Positions 6,985 to 12,325 of a stretch of DNA of 12,479 bases are shown here, one piece after another. This DNA comes from Chloroflexi bacterium RBG_16_72_14 (GTDB lineage Bacteria; Chloroflexota; Limnocylindria; Limnocylindrales; CSP1-4). The stretch is from NCBI GenBank assembly GCA_001797035.1, contig MGOE01000116.1, positions 1 to 12,479 on the forward strand. The letters are read 5' to 3'. Positions within the stretch are counted from its first letter, which is position 1. Each line of letters starts with the position of its first letter. Position numbers and translations under genes: made by a program. Below the pieces are notes generated by a model. The model saw only the letters and a list, made by a program, of their open reading frames with translations, made no database searches and was not told where the DNA came from.

Positions 6985-8340
6985 GTGTCGGACGTGGGAG
7001 AACGGACGGTCCGCACGATGAAGGCGATCGCCGAGGGCGGCACACGGCCCGGGCGCCCGTCTCGGGCCGACATGGATCGCGGCATCGCCCAGCGGATCGG
7101 GCGCCGGATCCGGGCCGCGCGCACGAGCGCGGGCCTGACCCAGTCCCAGCTCGCCGGCGACCGGTACACCAAGGCGTACGTGAGCGCGCTCGAGAACGCG
7201 CTCGTGAAGCCGTCGATGGCCGCGATCAACTACCTCGCCGATCGGCTCGGGGTGCCGGTGGAGCAGCTCATCGCCAACGCGGCGCCGCGCTGGACCCGGC
7301 TCGAGGCGGATCTCCGGCTGGCGGCGGGCAGGTGGCAGGACGCCCTGGATGCGTACGGCGACCTGCTCGAGGACGATCCGGCTGCAACGGTCCGGCCGGA
7401 GCTCCTCGCCGGGCGGGCGGAGGCCGAGGCGCGGCTGGGGCAGGCGACCGACGCGGTTCGCGATGCGGCGCACGCGGCCGCGCTGTTCCGGAAGCAGGGC
7501 CGGGCCGCGGATGCCGTGCGCGCGACGTACTGGGAGGCCTACGGGCTGTACGAGATGGAGCTCGGTGACCAGGCGAGCTCGCTCCTGGACCGGGCGATGA
7601 CGGAGATCGCTGCCGGGCTCGATGTCGATCCCGACCTGCCGGTCCGGATCCTGATCGCCCTCGCGGCGGTCGCCAACCGCGACGGCCGGCCCGAGGAGGC
7701 GCTCGGCTACCTGGAGCAGGCTCGGGCGCGGGTACCCGAGCTCGACGACAAGCGGCGGGCCACGTTCCTCCTGTCGCTCGCGCTCAGCTACCGGCAGCTC
7801 GGCGACCTCGAGGCAGCGATCGAGACCGGGACCCGGAGCCTCGCGCACTTCCGCGCCGCCGAATCCCGGTACGAGGTCGCCACGCTCGAGAACGAGCTCG
7901 CACTCGTCTACGTCGCCCTGGGCAGCCTCGAGGCCGCCCGGACGCACGCCGAGGTCGCGCGCGACGCCTTCACTCGGCTCGACGACACGTACTCCCTCGC
8001 CCACGTCACCGACACCATCTCGCAGGTCGAGCTCAGGGCCGGCAATGCCGCGGCGGCACAGGAGCGGGCGACCGAGGCCGCCGAGATCGCCCACGCGACC
8101 GGCAACCGGAAGGCCGAGATCAGCGCCCGGCTGTCGCTCGCCCGGGCCATGCGCGCGAACGGGGACCTCGCCGCCGCCGCGACCACGCTCGAGGCCGCAG
8201 CCGCCGTGGCCCGCGACCTTGGTCGCCGCGCCCAGCTCCAGCTGGTGCTCACCGAGTGGGGCGCCGTGGTCGCGGAGCTGGGTGACTACGAGCGGGCCTA
8301 CGAGCTCTCGCGCGAGGCGCTGCAGGCCGGCCGCCCCTAG
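6985..8340 (+). CDS. XRE-family regulator with C-terminal TPR domain (RRNPP-like architecture)
   Basis: This 451-aa cytosolic protein has an XRE helix-turn-helix at about residues 34-95: RIGRRIRAARTSAGLTQSQL, then YTKAYVSALENALVKPSMAA as the recognition region. From about 100 to 448 it carries many helical pairs with the Trp/Leu/Gly/Ala/Tyr pattern of tetratricopeptide repeats (for example RWQDALDAYGDLL, RPEEALGYLEQA, DLEAAIETGTRSL). N-terminal XRE plus a TPR array is the architecture of peptide-sensing regulators (Rap/NprR/PlcR type), but also of regulators with no known peptide. GTG 6985 follows GGAGGG. ATG 7018 is an alternative start that keeps the HTH. The TAG (8338-8340) overlaps the stop of the convergent XRE gene in a CTAG. 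The neighbouring small and secreted peptides make peptide control an attractive inference, not a demonstrated one. Confidence 0.88.
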   Translation: MSDVGERTVRTMKAIAEGGTRPGRPSRADMDRGIAQRIGRRIRAARTSAGLTQSQLAGDRYTKAYVSALENALVKPSMAAINYLADRLGVPVEQLIANAAPRWTRLEADLRLAAGRWQDALDAYGDLLEDDPAATVRPELLAGRAEAEARLGQATDAVRDAAHAAALFRKQGRAADAVRATYWEAYGLYEMELGDQASSLLDRAMTEIAAGLDVDPDLPVRILIALAAVANRDGRPEEALGYLEQARARVPELDDKRRATFLLSLALSYRQLGDLEAAIETGTRSLAHFRAAESRYEVATLENELALVYVALGSLEAARTHAEVARDAFTRLDDTYSLAHVTDTISQVELRAGNAAAAQERATEAAEIAHATGNRKAEISARLSLARAMRANGDLAAAATTLEAAAAVARDLGRRAQLQLVLTEWGAVVAELGDYERAYELSREALQAGRP

Positions 8341-8714
8341 CGCGGAGGTTCGCGCCAAACCGGTTCGCGCCGGGGCGTCGACCTTCGCCCGCGACCCCGC
8401 GCGGACCGCGCGCCGGCGGCCACCCGGTCCCGGCCCATGCGATCCGCGGGCCATGGCGTCGCGCTGCCCGCGACCCCGAGCGCTCCGTCAACGGCGTCCA
8501 GGAGCGCCCCTGGCGTCGTCTCGAGGTTGCGCGCGATCGCCAGCAGGCTGGCGAGTGAAGGCACCACCCGCCCCTGCTCGACGAGCGACATGAACTGGCG
8601 CGTGTACGGCCGGCCGGCGGCCTGCTGCGTCAGTCCCAGCTGCACGCGCCGCCGCCGGATCTCGGCGCCGACAGCTCCGGCATACCTGAGTTTAGTAATA
8701 CTTGACGTAACCAT
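8337..8714 (-). CDS. Small XRE-family transcriptional regulator
   Basis: This 125-aa protein is read from ATG 8714 on the reverse strand. Residues 11-73 form an XRE helix-turn-helix: AVGAEIRRRRVQLGLTQQAA, then YTRQFMSLVEQGRVVPSLAS as turn and recognition helix, then AIARNLETTPGALLD. The C-terminal ~50 residues are basic and low-complexity, with no obvious effector domain. The frame is open upstream to 8972, but ATG 8714 is preferred. It gives a compact HTH, its first codons are AT-rich, and a TATCCT -10 lies 6 nt upstream, fitting a leaderless transcript. It diverges from the 40-aa exported-peptide gene on overlapping promoters and converges with the XRE-TPR gene (4-bp overlap). It probably controls itself and the peptide gene (inference). 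Confidence 0.82.
   Translation of the reverse strand: MVTSSITKLRYAGAVGAEIRRRRVQLGLTQQAAGRPYTRQFMSLVEQGRVVPSLASLLAIARNLETTPGALLDAVDGALGVAGSATPWPADRMGRDRVAAGARSARGRGRRSTPRREPVWREPPR
8694..8702. repeat. 9-bp inverted repeat AGTAATACT, possible operator
   Basis: The arms AGTA and TACT flank one central base. The repeat abuts the forward -35 (TTGACG from 8702) and lies inside the first codons of the reverse XRE gene. XRE proteins usually bind short inverted repeats. It is an AT-rich island in GC-rich DNA. It is short, so it is weak evidence on its own. Confidence 0.3.
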
Positions 8715-8730
8715 GGTCGAAGGATAGCAT
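8702..8730 (+). promoter_or_regulatory. Sigma-70-type promoter TTGACG-17-TAGCAT for the 40-aa peptide
   Basis: TTGACG (8702-8707) and TAGCAT (8725-8730) are separated by 17 nt. Transcription would start near 8737, leaving a ~30-nt leader with a strong ribosome site. The -35 lies inside the 5' end of the reverse XRE gene, and the -10 overlaps that gene's own -10. Confidence 0.65.
8721..8726 (-). promoter_or_regulatory. -10 element TATCCT of the reverse XRE gene (leaderless)
   Basis: On the reverse strand TATCCT is followed by 6 nt and then ATG 8714. It shares two base pairs with the forward -10 (TAGCAT), so the two divergent promoters should compete. Confidence 0.5.
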
Positions 8731-8753
8731 CCCCGGCGGAGTCCGCGGCCCGA

Positions 8754-8761
8754 GAAAGGAG
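8754..8761 (+). promoter_or_regulatory. Strong ribosome binding site GAAAGGAG
   Basis: GAAAGGAG lies 6 nt upstream of ATG 8768. It is one of the best Shine-Dalgarno matches in the window and strongly supports translation of the short ORF that follows. Confidence 0.75.
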
Positions 8762-8767
8762 CCGCGA

Positions 8768-8890
8768 ATGGTGGCCCGTCATGTCCGTCGTGTCCGCGTC
8801 GTCCTCGCCACCGTGATGGCGACGATCGCGACGCTGATCCTCGTTGGTGCCGCGTATGCCGACAGCGCGGGGGGACCCTTCCCGAAGTAG
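8768..8890 (+). CDS. 40-aa exported peptide precursor (candidate signalling peptide)
   Basis: This short gene encodes 40 residues from ATG 8768 to TAG 8888-8890. The N-terminus is basic (MVARHVRRVR). It is followed by a hydrophobic core (VVLATVMATIATLILV, residues 11-26) and GAAYA, an A-x-A signal peptidase I site. Cleavage would leave DSAGGPFPK, nine residues. Precursor size, export signal and short C-terminal product resemble Phr/PapR-type pheromone precursors of Bacillota. The gene has its own TTGACG-17-TAGCAT promoter and a GAAAGGAG ribosome site. It is divergent from an XRE regulator and near an XRE-TPR regulator. Alternatives are a small membrane protein, a toxin-like peptide or a truncated secreted protein. 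Translation and export are well supported; the signalling role is inference. Confidence 0.75.
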   Translation: MVARHVRRVRVVLATVMATIATLILVGAAYADSAGGPFPK

Positions 8891-9081
8891 CGCGAACAAG
8901 AACCAGAAGCCTCATCGACCATCGACTGAGTTGGGGGCTCGCGGACTCCACCGAATGAGGGCCGGCGCCCATCGCGCAAGACGTGGGGGAGACGCGGCCG
9001 GGCTAGGGTCGCGAGCACGATCGCGGCGTTTCGCGCAGTCGATCAACCGGTCATGAGCACGGCAGGGAGCGGGGTGCAACG
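8891..9081. other. Intergenic stretch without a supported gene
   Basis: These 190 nt separate the exported-peptide gene from the SLATT-like gene. A reverse-complement and forward reading gives only Arg/Gly-rich frames with no ribosome site. A TAGGGT within GGCTAGGGTCGCGAG (near 9003-9010) could be a -10, but no -35 is convincing. Confidence 0.4.
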
Positions 9082-9636
9082 ATGACGACGCCTCCGGTGA
9101 ACCCGCAGGGGGTCCCGGTCTCGGCCGAGCGGATCCGGAACTGCCTCCGGAGTGCGAGCTTCTGGGTCAACGAGCTCCCCCGGTACGCCGACCGGCAGCA
9201 GCAGCGGGCCGACAGCTGGGCGATCCTTGCCGGGGTGCTGGCATCGCTGACCAGCCTCGCGATCTTCCCGATCCTCACCGAGACGTCGACCCCGTTCGAG
9301 AAGGCGATCGTGTCCGCGGTCGCGCTCATGGCAGCGATCTGCGCCCTGATCCCGCGCGTGAAGAACTACGCGGAGCTGGCCGGGCAGGCGCGCGAGCTCA
9401 GCAGCCGCTACGGCGGGATCACGGGCGACCTCGTCGACCTCGCGCACGCTACGGCTGTCGACCAGGAGCAGGCGCGCGCGGTGGTGACCGAGTTCGAGAC
9501 GATCAAGGAGAAGAAGGACGCGCTCCGCGGGCTCCCGGATCGGGACTCGATCGAGCTCAGGCAGGCCGAGACGGCCCGCCGGCTGGCTGCCGAGGCCGCG
9601 AAGGCGGCGAAGGCATCCGAGGCACCCACGCCCTAG
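9082..9636 (+). CDS. SLATT-like two-transmembrane protein
   Basis: This 184-aa protein has a polar N-terminus with RYADRQQQRADS leading into TM1 (about residues 46-65, WAILAGVLASLTSLAIFPIL). A short acidic loop and TM2 (about 73-92, ending CALIPRV) follow. The next helix, KNYAELAGQARELSSRYGGI, is the segment typical of SLATT domains. The C-terminal ~60 residues are charged, helical and Ala/Glu/Lys-rich, probably a coiled coil facing the cytosol. SLATT (SMODS and SLOG-associating 2TM effector) proteins are thought to be membrane-active effectors of nucleotide-signalling conflict systems. Here no SMODS/CD-NTase or SLOG gene is adjacent, so its trigger is unknown. Start ATG 9082 has a GGGAG stretch about 14 nt upstream. 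The family call rests on topology and the post-TM2 motif. It converges with the SARP gene. Confidence 0.7.
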   Translation: MTTPPVNPQGVPVSAERIRNCLRSASFWVNELPRYADRQQQRADSWAILAGVLASLTSLAIFPILTETSTPFEKAIVSAVALMAAICALIPRVKNYAELAGQARELSSRYGGITGDLVDLAHATAVDQEQARAVVTEFETIKEKKDALRGLPDRDSIELRQAETARRLAAEAAKAAKASEAPTP

Positions 9637-9640
9637 CGCG

Positions 9641-9660
9641 CGGCCCCAGCCGGGGGGCCG
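9641..9660. terminator. GC hairpin between convergent genes
   Basis: CGGCCCC (9641-9647) and GGGGCCG (9654-9660) form a 7-bp stem with a 6-nt loop. It fills the 25-bp gap between the SLATT-like stop and the SARP stop. It could act in both directions, although neither side has a T tract. Confidence 0.5.
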
Positions 9661-9661
9661 A

Positions 9662-10501
9662 CTACGCCCGCGCCTCTACGGCGGTCGCAGCCATGGGCGG
9701 GACCGCGACGGGCGCCGACGATCTCGACGTGGCGCCCGCGAGCGCCTTGTCGTAGGCGGCGTCGGTCTCAGCGAGCGGCGCGGCGCCGAGCTCGAGCGCC
9801 AGGAGCCGGCGGAGGCGGGTGTACTGGCGATGCACCTGGGACCGGGATCCGAGGATGCCGAGGACCTCCATCAGGACCGCGTGCCCGTCCTCGCGGAGCG
9901 GGTCGCGCTCGAGCAGCTGGACCGCGGCTCGGCGGGCGCCATCGACGTCGCCGGAGGTCAGGCGCGCCCGGGCGGCGTCCGCCAGCGCGTTCTCGAACAG
10001 GCTGGCCAGGAACTCACGGCGGACCCCGAAGCACTCGAGTCCGAGGCCTTCCGCCAGGTCGCCGCGATACAGGCGGATGGCCCCCTCGACGTCCGGTGGC
10101 CGCCGGCACAGCAGATCCTCGAACCGCGCGACATCGACGTCCGCCGCGACGTCGGGCCGGAAGGCGATGGTGTCCTCGTCGACCGCGAGGATGGCGGCCG
10201 GCTCTGCGCCGGCCCCGATGAGCCCCCGGCGGAGCAGCCACAGCGCCTGGCGGACGCGGCCCGATGACCCATACCCGGCCTCGGGCCAGATCTCGGCGGC
10301 GATCTCCTCACGGGTCCACGCGCGCGGGCGGAACACGAGGAGCGCCAGGAGGGCAGCCGACGGCCGTCCCTCGAGCACGATCTCGCGGCCGCACCAGGAC
10401 GCGCGGACACCTCCGAACAGGCGAACGATCAATGCTGAATTGACTCCCGAGGGACCGAGCGAGCGCCCAAGACTCGTTGCCATCGATGTCAGCCACCCCA
10501 T
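9662..10501 (-). CDS. SARP/BTAD-family transcriptional activator
   Basis: This protein of about 279 aa, read from ATG 10501, has an OmpR/PhoB-like winged helix near its N-terminus. The evidence is ALIVRLFGGVRASWCGREIV, then RPSAALLALLVF, the Arg-Glu-Glu-Ile and IWPE segment, and VRQALWLLRRGL. The bacterial transcriptional activation domain follows: REFLASLFENALADAARARL, then the TPR-like ARRAAVQLLERDPLREDGHA and HRQYTRLRRLLALELGAAPL. This is the AfsR/SARP layout, with no ATPase domain. SARPs activate secondary-metabolite or peptide genes by recruiting RNA polymerase at direct repeats. The frame is open further to GTG 10582, and ATG 10483 is another option. The promoter near 10620-10648 would leave a ~30-nt leader for GTG 10582 and ~110 nt for ATG 10501, so the start is unsettled. 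No biosynthetic cluster is visible here. Confidence 0.87.
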   Translation of the reverse strand: MGWLTSMATSLGRSLGPSGVNSALIVRLFGGVRASWCGREIVLEGRPSAALLALLVFRPRAWTREEIAAEIWPEAGYGSSGRVRQALWLLRRGLIGAGAEPAAILAVDEDTIAFRPDVAADVDVARFEDLLCRRPPDVEGAIRLYRGDLAEGLGLECFGVRREFLASLFENALADAARARLTSGDVDGARRAAVQLLERDPLREDGHAVLMEVLGILGSRSQVHRQYTRLRRLLALELGAAPLAETDAAYDKALAGATSRSSAPVAVPPMAATAVEARA

Positions 10502-10619
10502 CGCCCTGCGACCGCGTCCTGCGCGGGACGGACGCCTTCGTCCAGCACCAGGTCCGACTCCCCGGGGCAGCGGGACCGCCACCCGCCTTCGCGCCTGAAA
10601 CCTGGAGGCGAGGCCGCGA

Positions 10620-10648
10620 AGTATGCGCTCGGCCCCGGGCCTTGTCCA
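10620..10648 (-). promoter_or_regulatory. Sigma-70-like promoter TGGACA-17-CATACT for the SARP gene
   Basis: Read on the reverse strand, TGGACA (10648-10643) and CATACT (10625-10620) are 17 nt apart. Transcription would begin near 10613. No other candidate is seen in 10502-10700. Confidence 0.45.
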
Positions 10649-10694
10649 TCCATGACCGCGCCCGGTGGTGTCTCAGTTTGAGCGCCGCGCCCCG

Positions 10695-10723
10695 TTGACG
10701 GTGCCTAAGCATCTGGGCATGCT
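10695..10723 (+). promoter_or_regulatory. Promoter TTGACG-17-CATGCT for the 74-aa gene (leaderless)
   Basis: TTGACG (10695-10700) and CATGCT (10718-10723) are 17 nt apart, and ATG 10730 follows after 6 nt. No ribosome site is available for ATG 10730, so the mRNA is probably leaderless. The operator-like inverted repeat covers the spacer and the -10. Confidence 0.55.
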
Positions 10724-10728
10724 TAGGC
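10703..10728. repeat. 10-bp inverted repeat GCCTAAGCAT / ATGCTTAGGC, probable operator
   Basis: Perfect 10-bp arms (10703-10712 and 10719-10728) flank a CTGGGC spacer. The right arm overlaps the -10 and the left arm lies in the promoter spacer, so a bound protein would block transcription. The same 9-bp arms recur at 12323-12331 and 12383-12391 around the transposase promoter. Confidence 0.65.
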
Positions 10729-10729
10729 T

Positions 10730-10954
10730 ATGAAGCAAGGCAAGATGCCCGCCGACCCCAACCGCCGCGCCAAGGCGACCGTGGATGCGATCGACGCGAT
10801 CCTGGACGGCACCCCGCCTGAGAAGGACCCGGAGCGGGTCGCGCGGGGGAAGCTCGGCGGAGCGAAGGGCGGGAAGTTGCGGGCGGAGCGGCTGGGCCCT
10901 GAGCGTCGGAGTGAGATTGCTCGGAAGGCTGCTGAGGCTCGCTGGGGCAAATAA
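10730..10954 (+). CDS. 74-aa small basic protein with RRSEIARKAAEARW motif
   Basis: This small basic protein begins MKQGKMPADPNRRAKATVDA. It continues with an acidic Pro-containing linker (TPPEKDP), then GKLGGAKGGKLRAERLGPER and RRSEIARKAAEARWGK. The C-terminal Gly-Gly-Lys/Ala followed by ER-x-x-IA-x-KAA-x-x-RW recurs in small bacterial proteins of unknown function, often found near mobile DNA and sometimes labelled histone-like. It may bind nucleic acid, judging from charge only. ATG 10730 is 6 nt from a CATGCT -10. ATG 10745 is an alternative start. The operator-like inverted repeat at its promoter is shared with the downstream transposase. The stop lies 6 bp from the stop of a convergent reverse-strand frame. 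Confidence 0.7.
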   Translation: MKQGKMPADPNRRAKATVDAIDAILDGTPPEKDPERVARGKLGGAKGGKLRAERLGPERRSEIARKAAEARWGK

Positions 10955-10960
10955 CCACTC

Positions 10961-11197
10961 CTAAGAGATGCCGGTCGTAACGATCGGCTCTACGGAGATC
11001 GGCTCCCCCGAGCCCTCCCACCGAACGCCATTTCGCGCAAGCGACCCCTCCAGAAGCCCGTCGCTCTCAAGAGCGCGCGCCCAAATCGCCACCGTTGTCC
11101 TGATTGCGGCTAGGGCGCGCCCCTCGTCGGGTCCGTGACAAGCTAACCCGAGCTCCAGTGCCCCGTGCGGCCACGCCACCTCGGATATTGCCCACAA
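10961..11197 (-). CDS. Unknown reverse-strand protein or remnant (78 aa)
   Basis: The frame from TTG 11197 to TAG 10961 reads like a real protein: WAISEVAWPHGALELGLACH, then ALESDGLLEGSLARNGVRWE and GEPISVEPI. It has mixed codon use and ordinary composition, unlike the Arg/Pro-rich shadow frames elsewhere. Upstream in the same frame the sequence continues naturally (RFIQPLL) up to a TGA at 11216-11218. Beyond that, another open stretch ends ...RIDPDKELDGTKS. No ATG or GTG start with a ribosome site is present, so it may be the decayed 3' part of a longer gene. It converges with the 74-aa gene, 6 bp apart. No family is recognised. Apart from this frame, 10955-11358 holds no supported gene. Confidence 0.4.
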   Translation of the reverse strand: MWAISEVAWPHGALELGLACHGPDEGRALAAIRTTVAIWARALESDGLLEGSLARNGVRWEGSGEPISVEPIVTTGIS

Positions 11198-11358
11198 TAA
11201 CGGTTGGATAAATCGTCATGATTTTGTCCCATCTAATTCCTTGTCGGGATCGATCCGCGAATTGCCGAAGAAAACTGGCAACAAGATCATCGGCTCCCGC
11301 CCGACTGGTTGTCGCGAAACGTACCCAGAGCGTCCGGACGAGATGCGAGCGTACCCTA

Positions 11359-11387
11359 TTGACAGAGCAGGATTCGCCCGCGATACT
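11359..11387 (+). promoter_or_regulatory. Sigma-70 promoter TTGACA-17-GATACT
   Basis: A perfect -35 TTGACA (11359-11364), a 17-nt spacer and GATACT (11382-11387) place the transcription start near 11394, about 22 nt before the start codon. The following GAAGGAGA (11401-11408) is the ribosome site of the DUF5343-like gene. Confidence 0.65.
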
Positions 11388-11415
11388 GGAGGTAGGCCCA
11401 GAAGGAGACGCGGTG

Positions 11416-12165
11416 ATGGTCGAGGCGGTCGAGTATCAGGAGCTAGACGACGAGCGTCGTCCATATGCACCTGCCGCGAACGTGATCGCTGTCCTTGAGC
11501 GCCTGCGGCGCCTCAAACTCCCCGATGTTGTCAATGCCGACATCCTTCGGATCGCGGGCGTCTCGGAGGGCGCCATGGGGCGAGTCCTACAGGCCCTTCG
11601 CTTCCTGCGCCTGATCGATGCCACCGGTCGCCCAACAGATCGACTCGGAGCCATCGCCAGGGCTGGCGACGATGAGTGGCGCGATCTCCTTGCAGGAGTC
11701 GTGCGCGAGGCTTACGCGAGTGACTTTGCGCGCATCGATCCCGCGCAAGATCCGCAGCAACGGATCGTCTCCGCATTCAAGCGCTACGAACCGCGCTCCC
11801 AGACCGATCGAATGGTGATGCTGTTTCTGGGTCTCGCCAGGGCCGCTGGAATTCCGGTTCTCGATGCGCCGCGCGAGAGACTGATGCAGCCTAGTCGAGC
11901 TGTAACAGGTCGCACTCCGACGGTCGCAAAGTCACCCGCAAGCCGAGCGGCGAGCGCCCCTCGGGCGTCCGCCCCCCTGCCGACCGACTCGCTTCAGCAG
12001 CCAATTGCCACCAACCTTCTCTTTGGCGTCACCGTCGACGACATCGCGGCGCTGCCCGAGGCGGACTTCAAGGCCGTGTGGGATGCACTCGGCAAGGTCG
12101 CGCAGGCGCGGGCGCGCAGCGCGAGGCGACTCCCCGAAGAGCCGGAGGTCGGAGAGGGCGAATGA
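11416..12165 (+). CDS. DUF5343-like protein
   Basis: This 249-aa cytosolic protein starts at ATG 11416, with GAAGGAGA 7 nt upstream. The frame is open for a further 198 nt upstream, but that part contains the promoter. Residues ~17-155 match the pattern I associate with DUF5343. A winged-helix-like first half has LERLRRLKLPDVVNADILRI, GAMGRVLQALRFLRLIDATG and RPTDRLGAI. A second helical half has LLAGVVREAYASDF, RIVSAFKRYEP and RMVMLFLGLARAAGIPV. The function of the family is unknown; members occur in accessory and defence-type neighbourhoods. A Ser/Ala/Pro-rich linker (~165-205) leads to a short C-terminal helical segment (VDDIAALPEADFKAVWDALG). GC content and codon choice are lower and less biased than in the left half of the window, consistent with transfer. 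It has its own promoter and a strong hairpin after the stop. Confidence 0.72.
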   Translation: MVEAVEYQELDDERRPYAPAANVIAVLERLRRLKLPDVVNADILRIAGVSEGAMGRVLQALRFLRLIDATGRPTDRLGAIARAGDDEWRDLLAGVVREAYASDFARIDPAQDPQQRIVSAFKRYEPRSQTDRMVMLFLGLARAAGIPVLDAPRERLMQPSRAVTGRTPTVAKSPASRAASAPRASAPLPTDSLQQPIATNLLFGVTVDDIAALPEADFKAVWDALGKVAQARARSARRLPEEPEVGEGE

Positions 12166-12168
12166 AGA

Positions 12169-12209
12169 GGCGCCGGGGCTTCTAGGTCTGGAGGGCCGGC
12201 CCCGGCGCC
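12169..12209 (+). terminator. 11-bp hairpin directly after the DUF5343-like gene
   Basis: GGCGCCGGGGC (12169-12179) pairs perfectly with GCCCCGGCGCC (12199-12209) across a 19-nt loop, starting 4 nt after the stop. It has no T tract. It may terminate, protect the 3' end, or be the first element of the structured region that follows. Confidence 0.5.
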
Positions 12210-12210
12210 A

Positions 12211-12325
12211 CGAAAGGAGAGCGACGGTGGAGACGCCGTCTAAGCCTCTGCCGTGGGGTCCAGCCCCACGGTATGCCCGGCTCTTGTTGAGCCCGGCCCC
12301 CCGCGAGGGGGGCCGCTCCTTTCCT
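12211..12325 (+). ncRNA. Candidate structured RNA or leader: run of hairpins ending in a terminator
   Basis: Four consecutive stems can be drawn: GACGG/CCGTC (12223-12240), CCGTGGGG/CCCCACGG (12251-12271), GGCTC/GAGCC (12279-12293) and CGGCCCCCC/GGGGGGCCG (12294-12315, GCGA tetraloop). A pyrimidine tail follows. Dense pairing across ~100 nt between two genes suggests an RNA element, a transposon-end structure or an attenuator. A ribosome site (AAAGGAG, 12213-12219) and GTG 12227 lie in the first stem, so it could be a regulated leader. No known RNA family is recognised. Confidence 0.3.
12294..12325 (+). terminator. Intrinsic-terminator-like hairpin
   Basis: A 9-bp stem, CGGCCCCCC (12294-12302) with GGGGGGCCG (12307-12315), is closed by a GCGA GNRA-type loop. 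It is followed by CTCCTTTCCT, a weak T tract. It is well placed to insulate the transposase promoter from upstream transcription. Confidence 0.6.

Noticed and set aside
8844..9056. 70-aa forward frame between the exported-peptide gene and the SLATT-like gene
   Set aside because: No ribosome site or promoter at its start, Arg/Gly-rich composition without pattern, and it overlaps the end of the better-supported 40-aa gene.
11218..11415. N-terminal 66-residue extension of the DUF5343-like protein
   Set aside because: This part contains the TTGACA/GATACT promoter and the ribosome site for ATG 11416. Its translation is Arg/Ser-rich and unlike the family.
12251..12271. tRNA T-arm-like hairpin (CCGTGGGG / CCCCACGG)
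   Set aside because: The loop lacks the TTC-purine-A pattern, and no acceptor, D or anticodon stems can be assembled around it.
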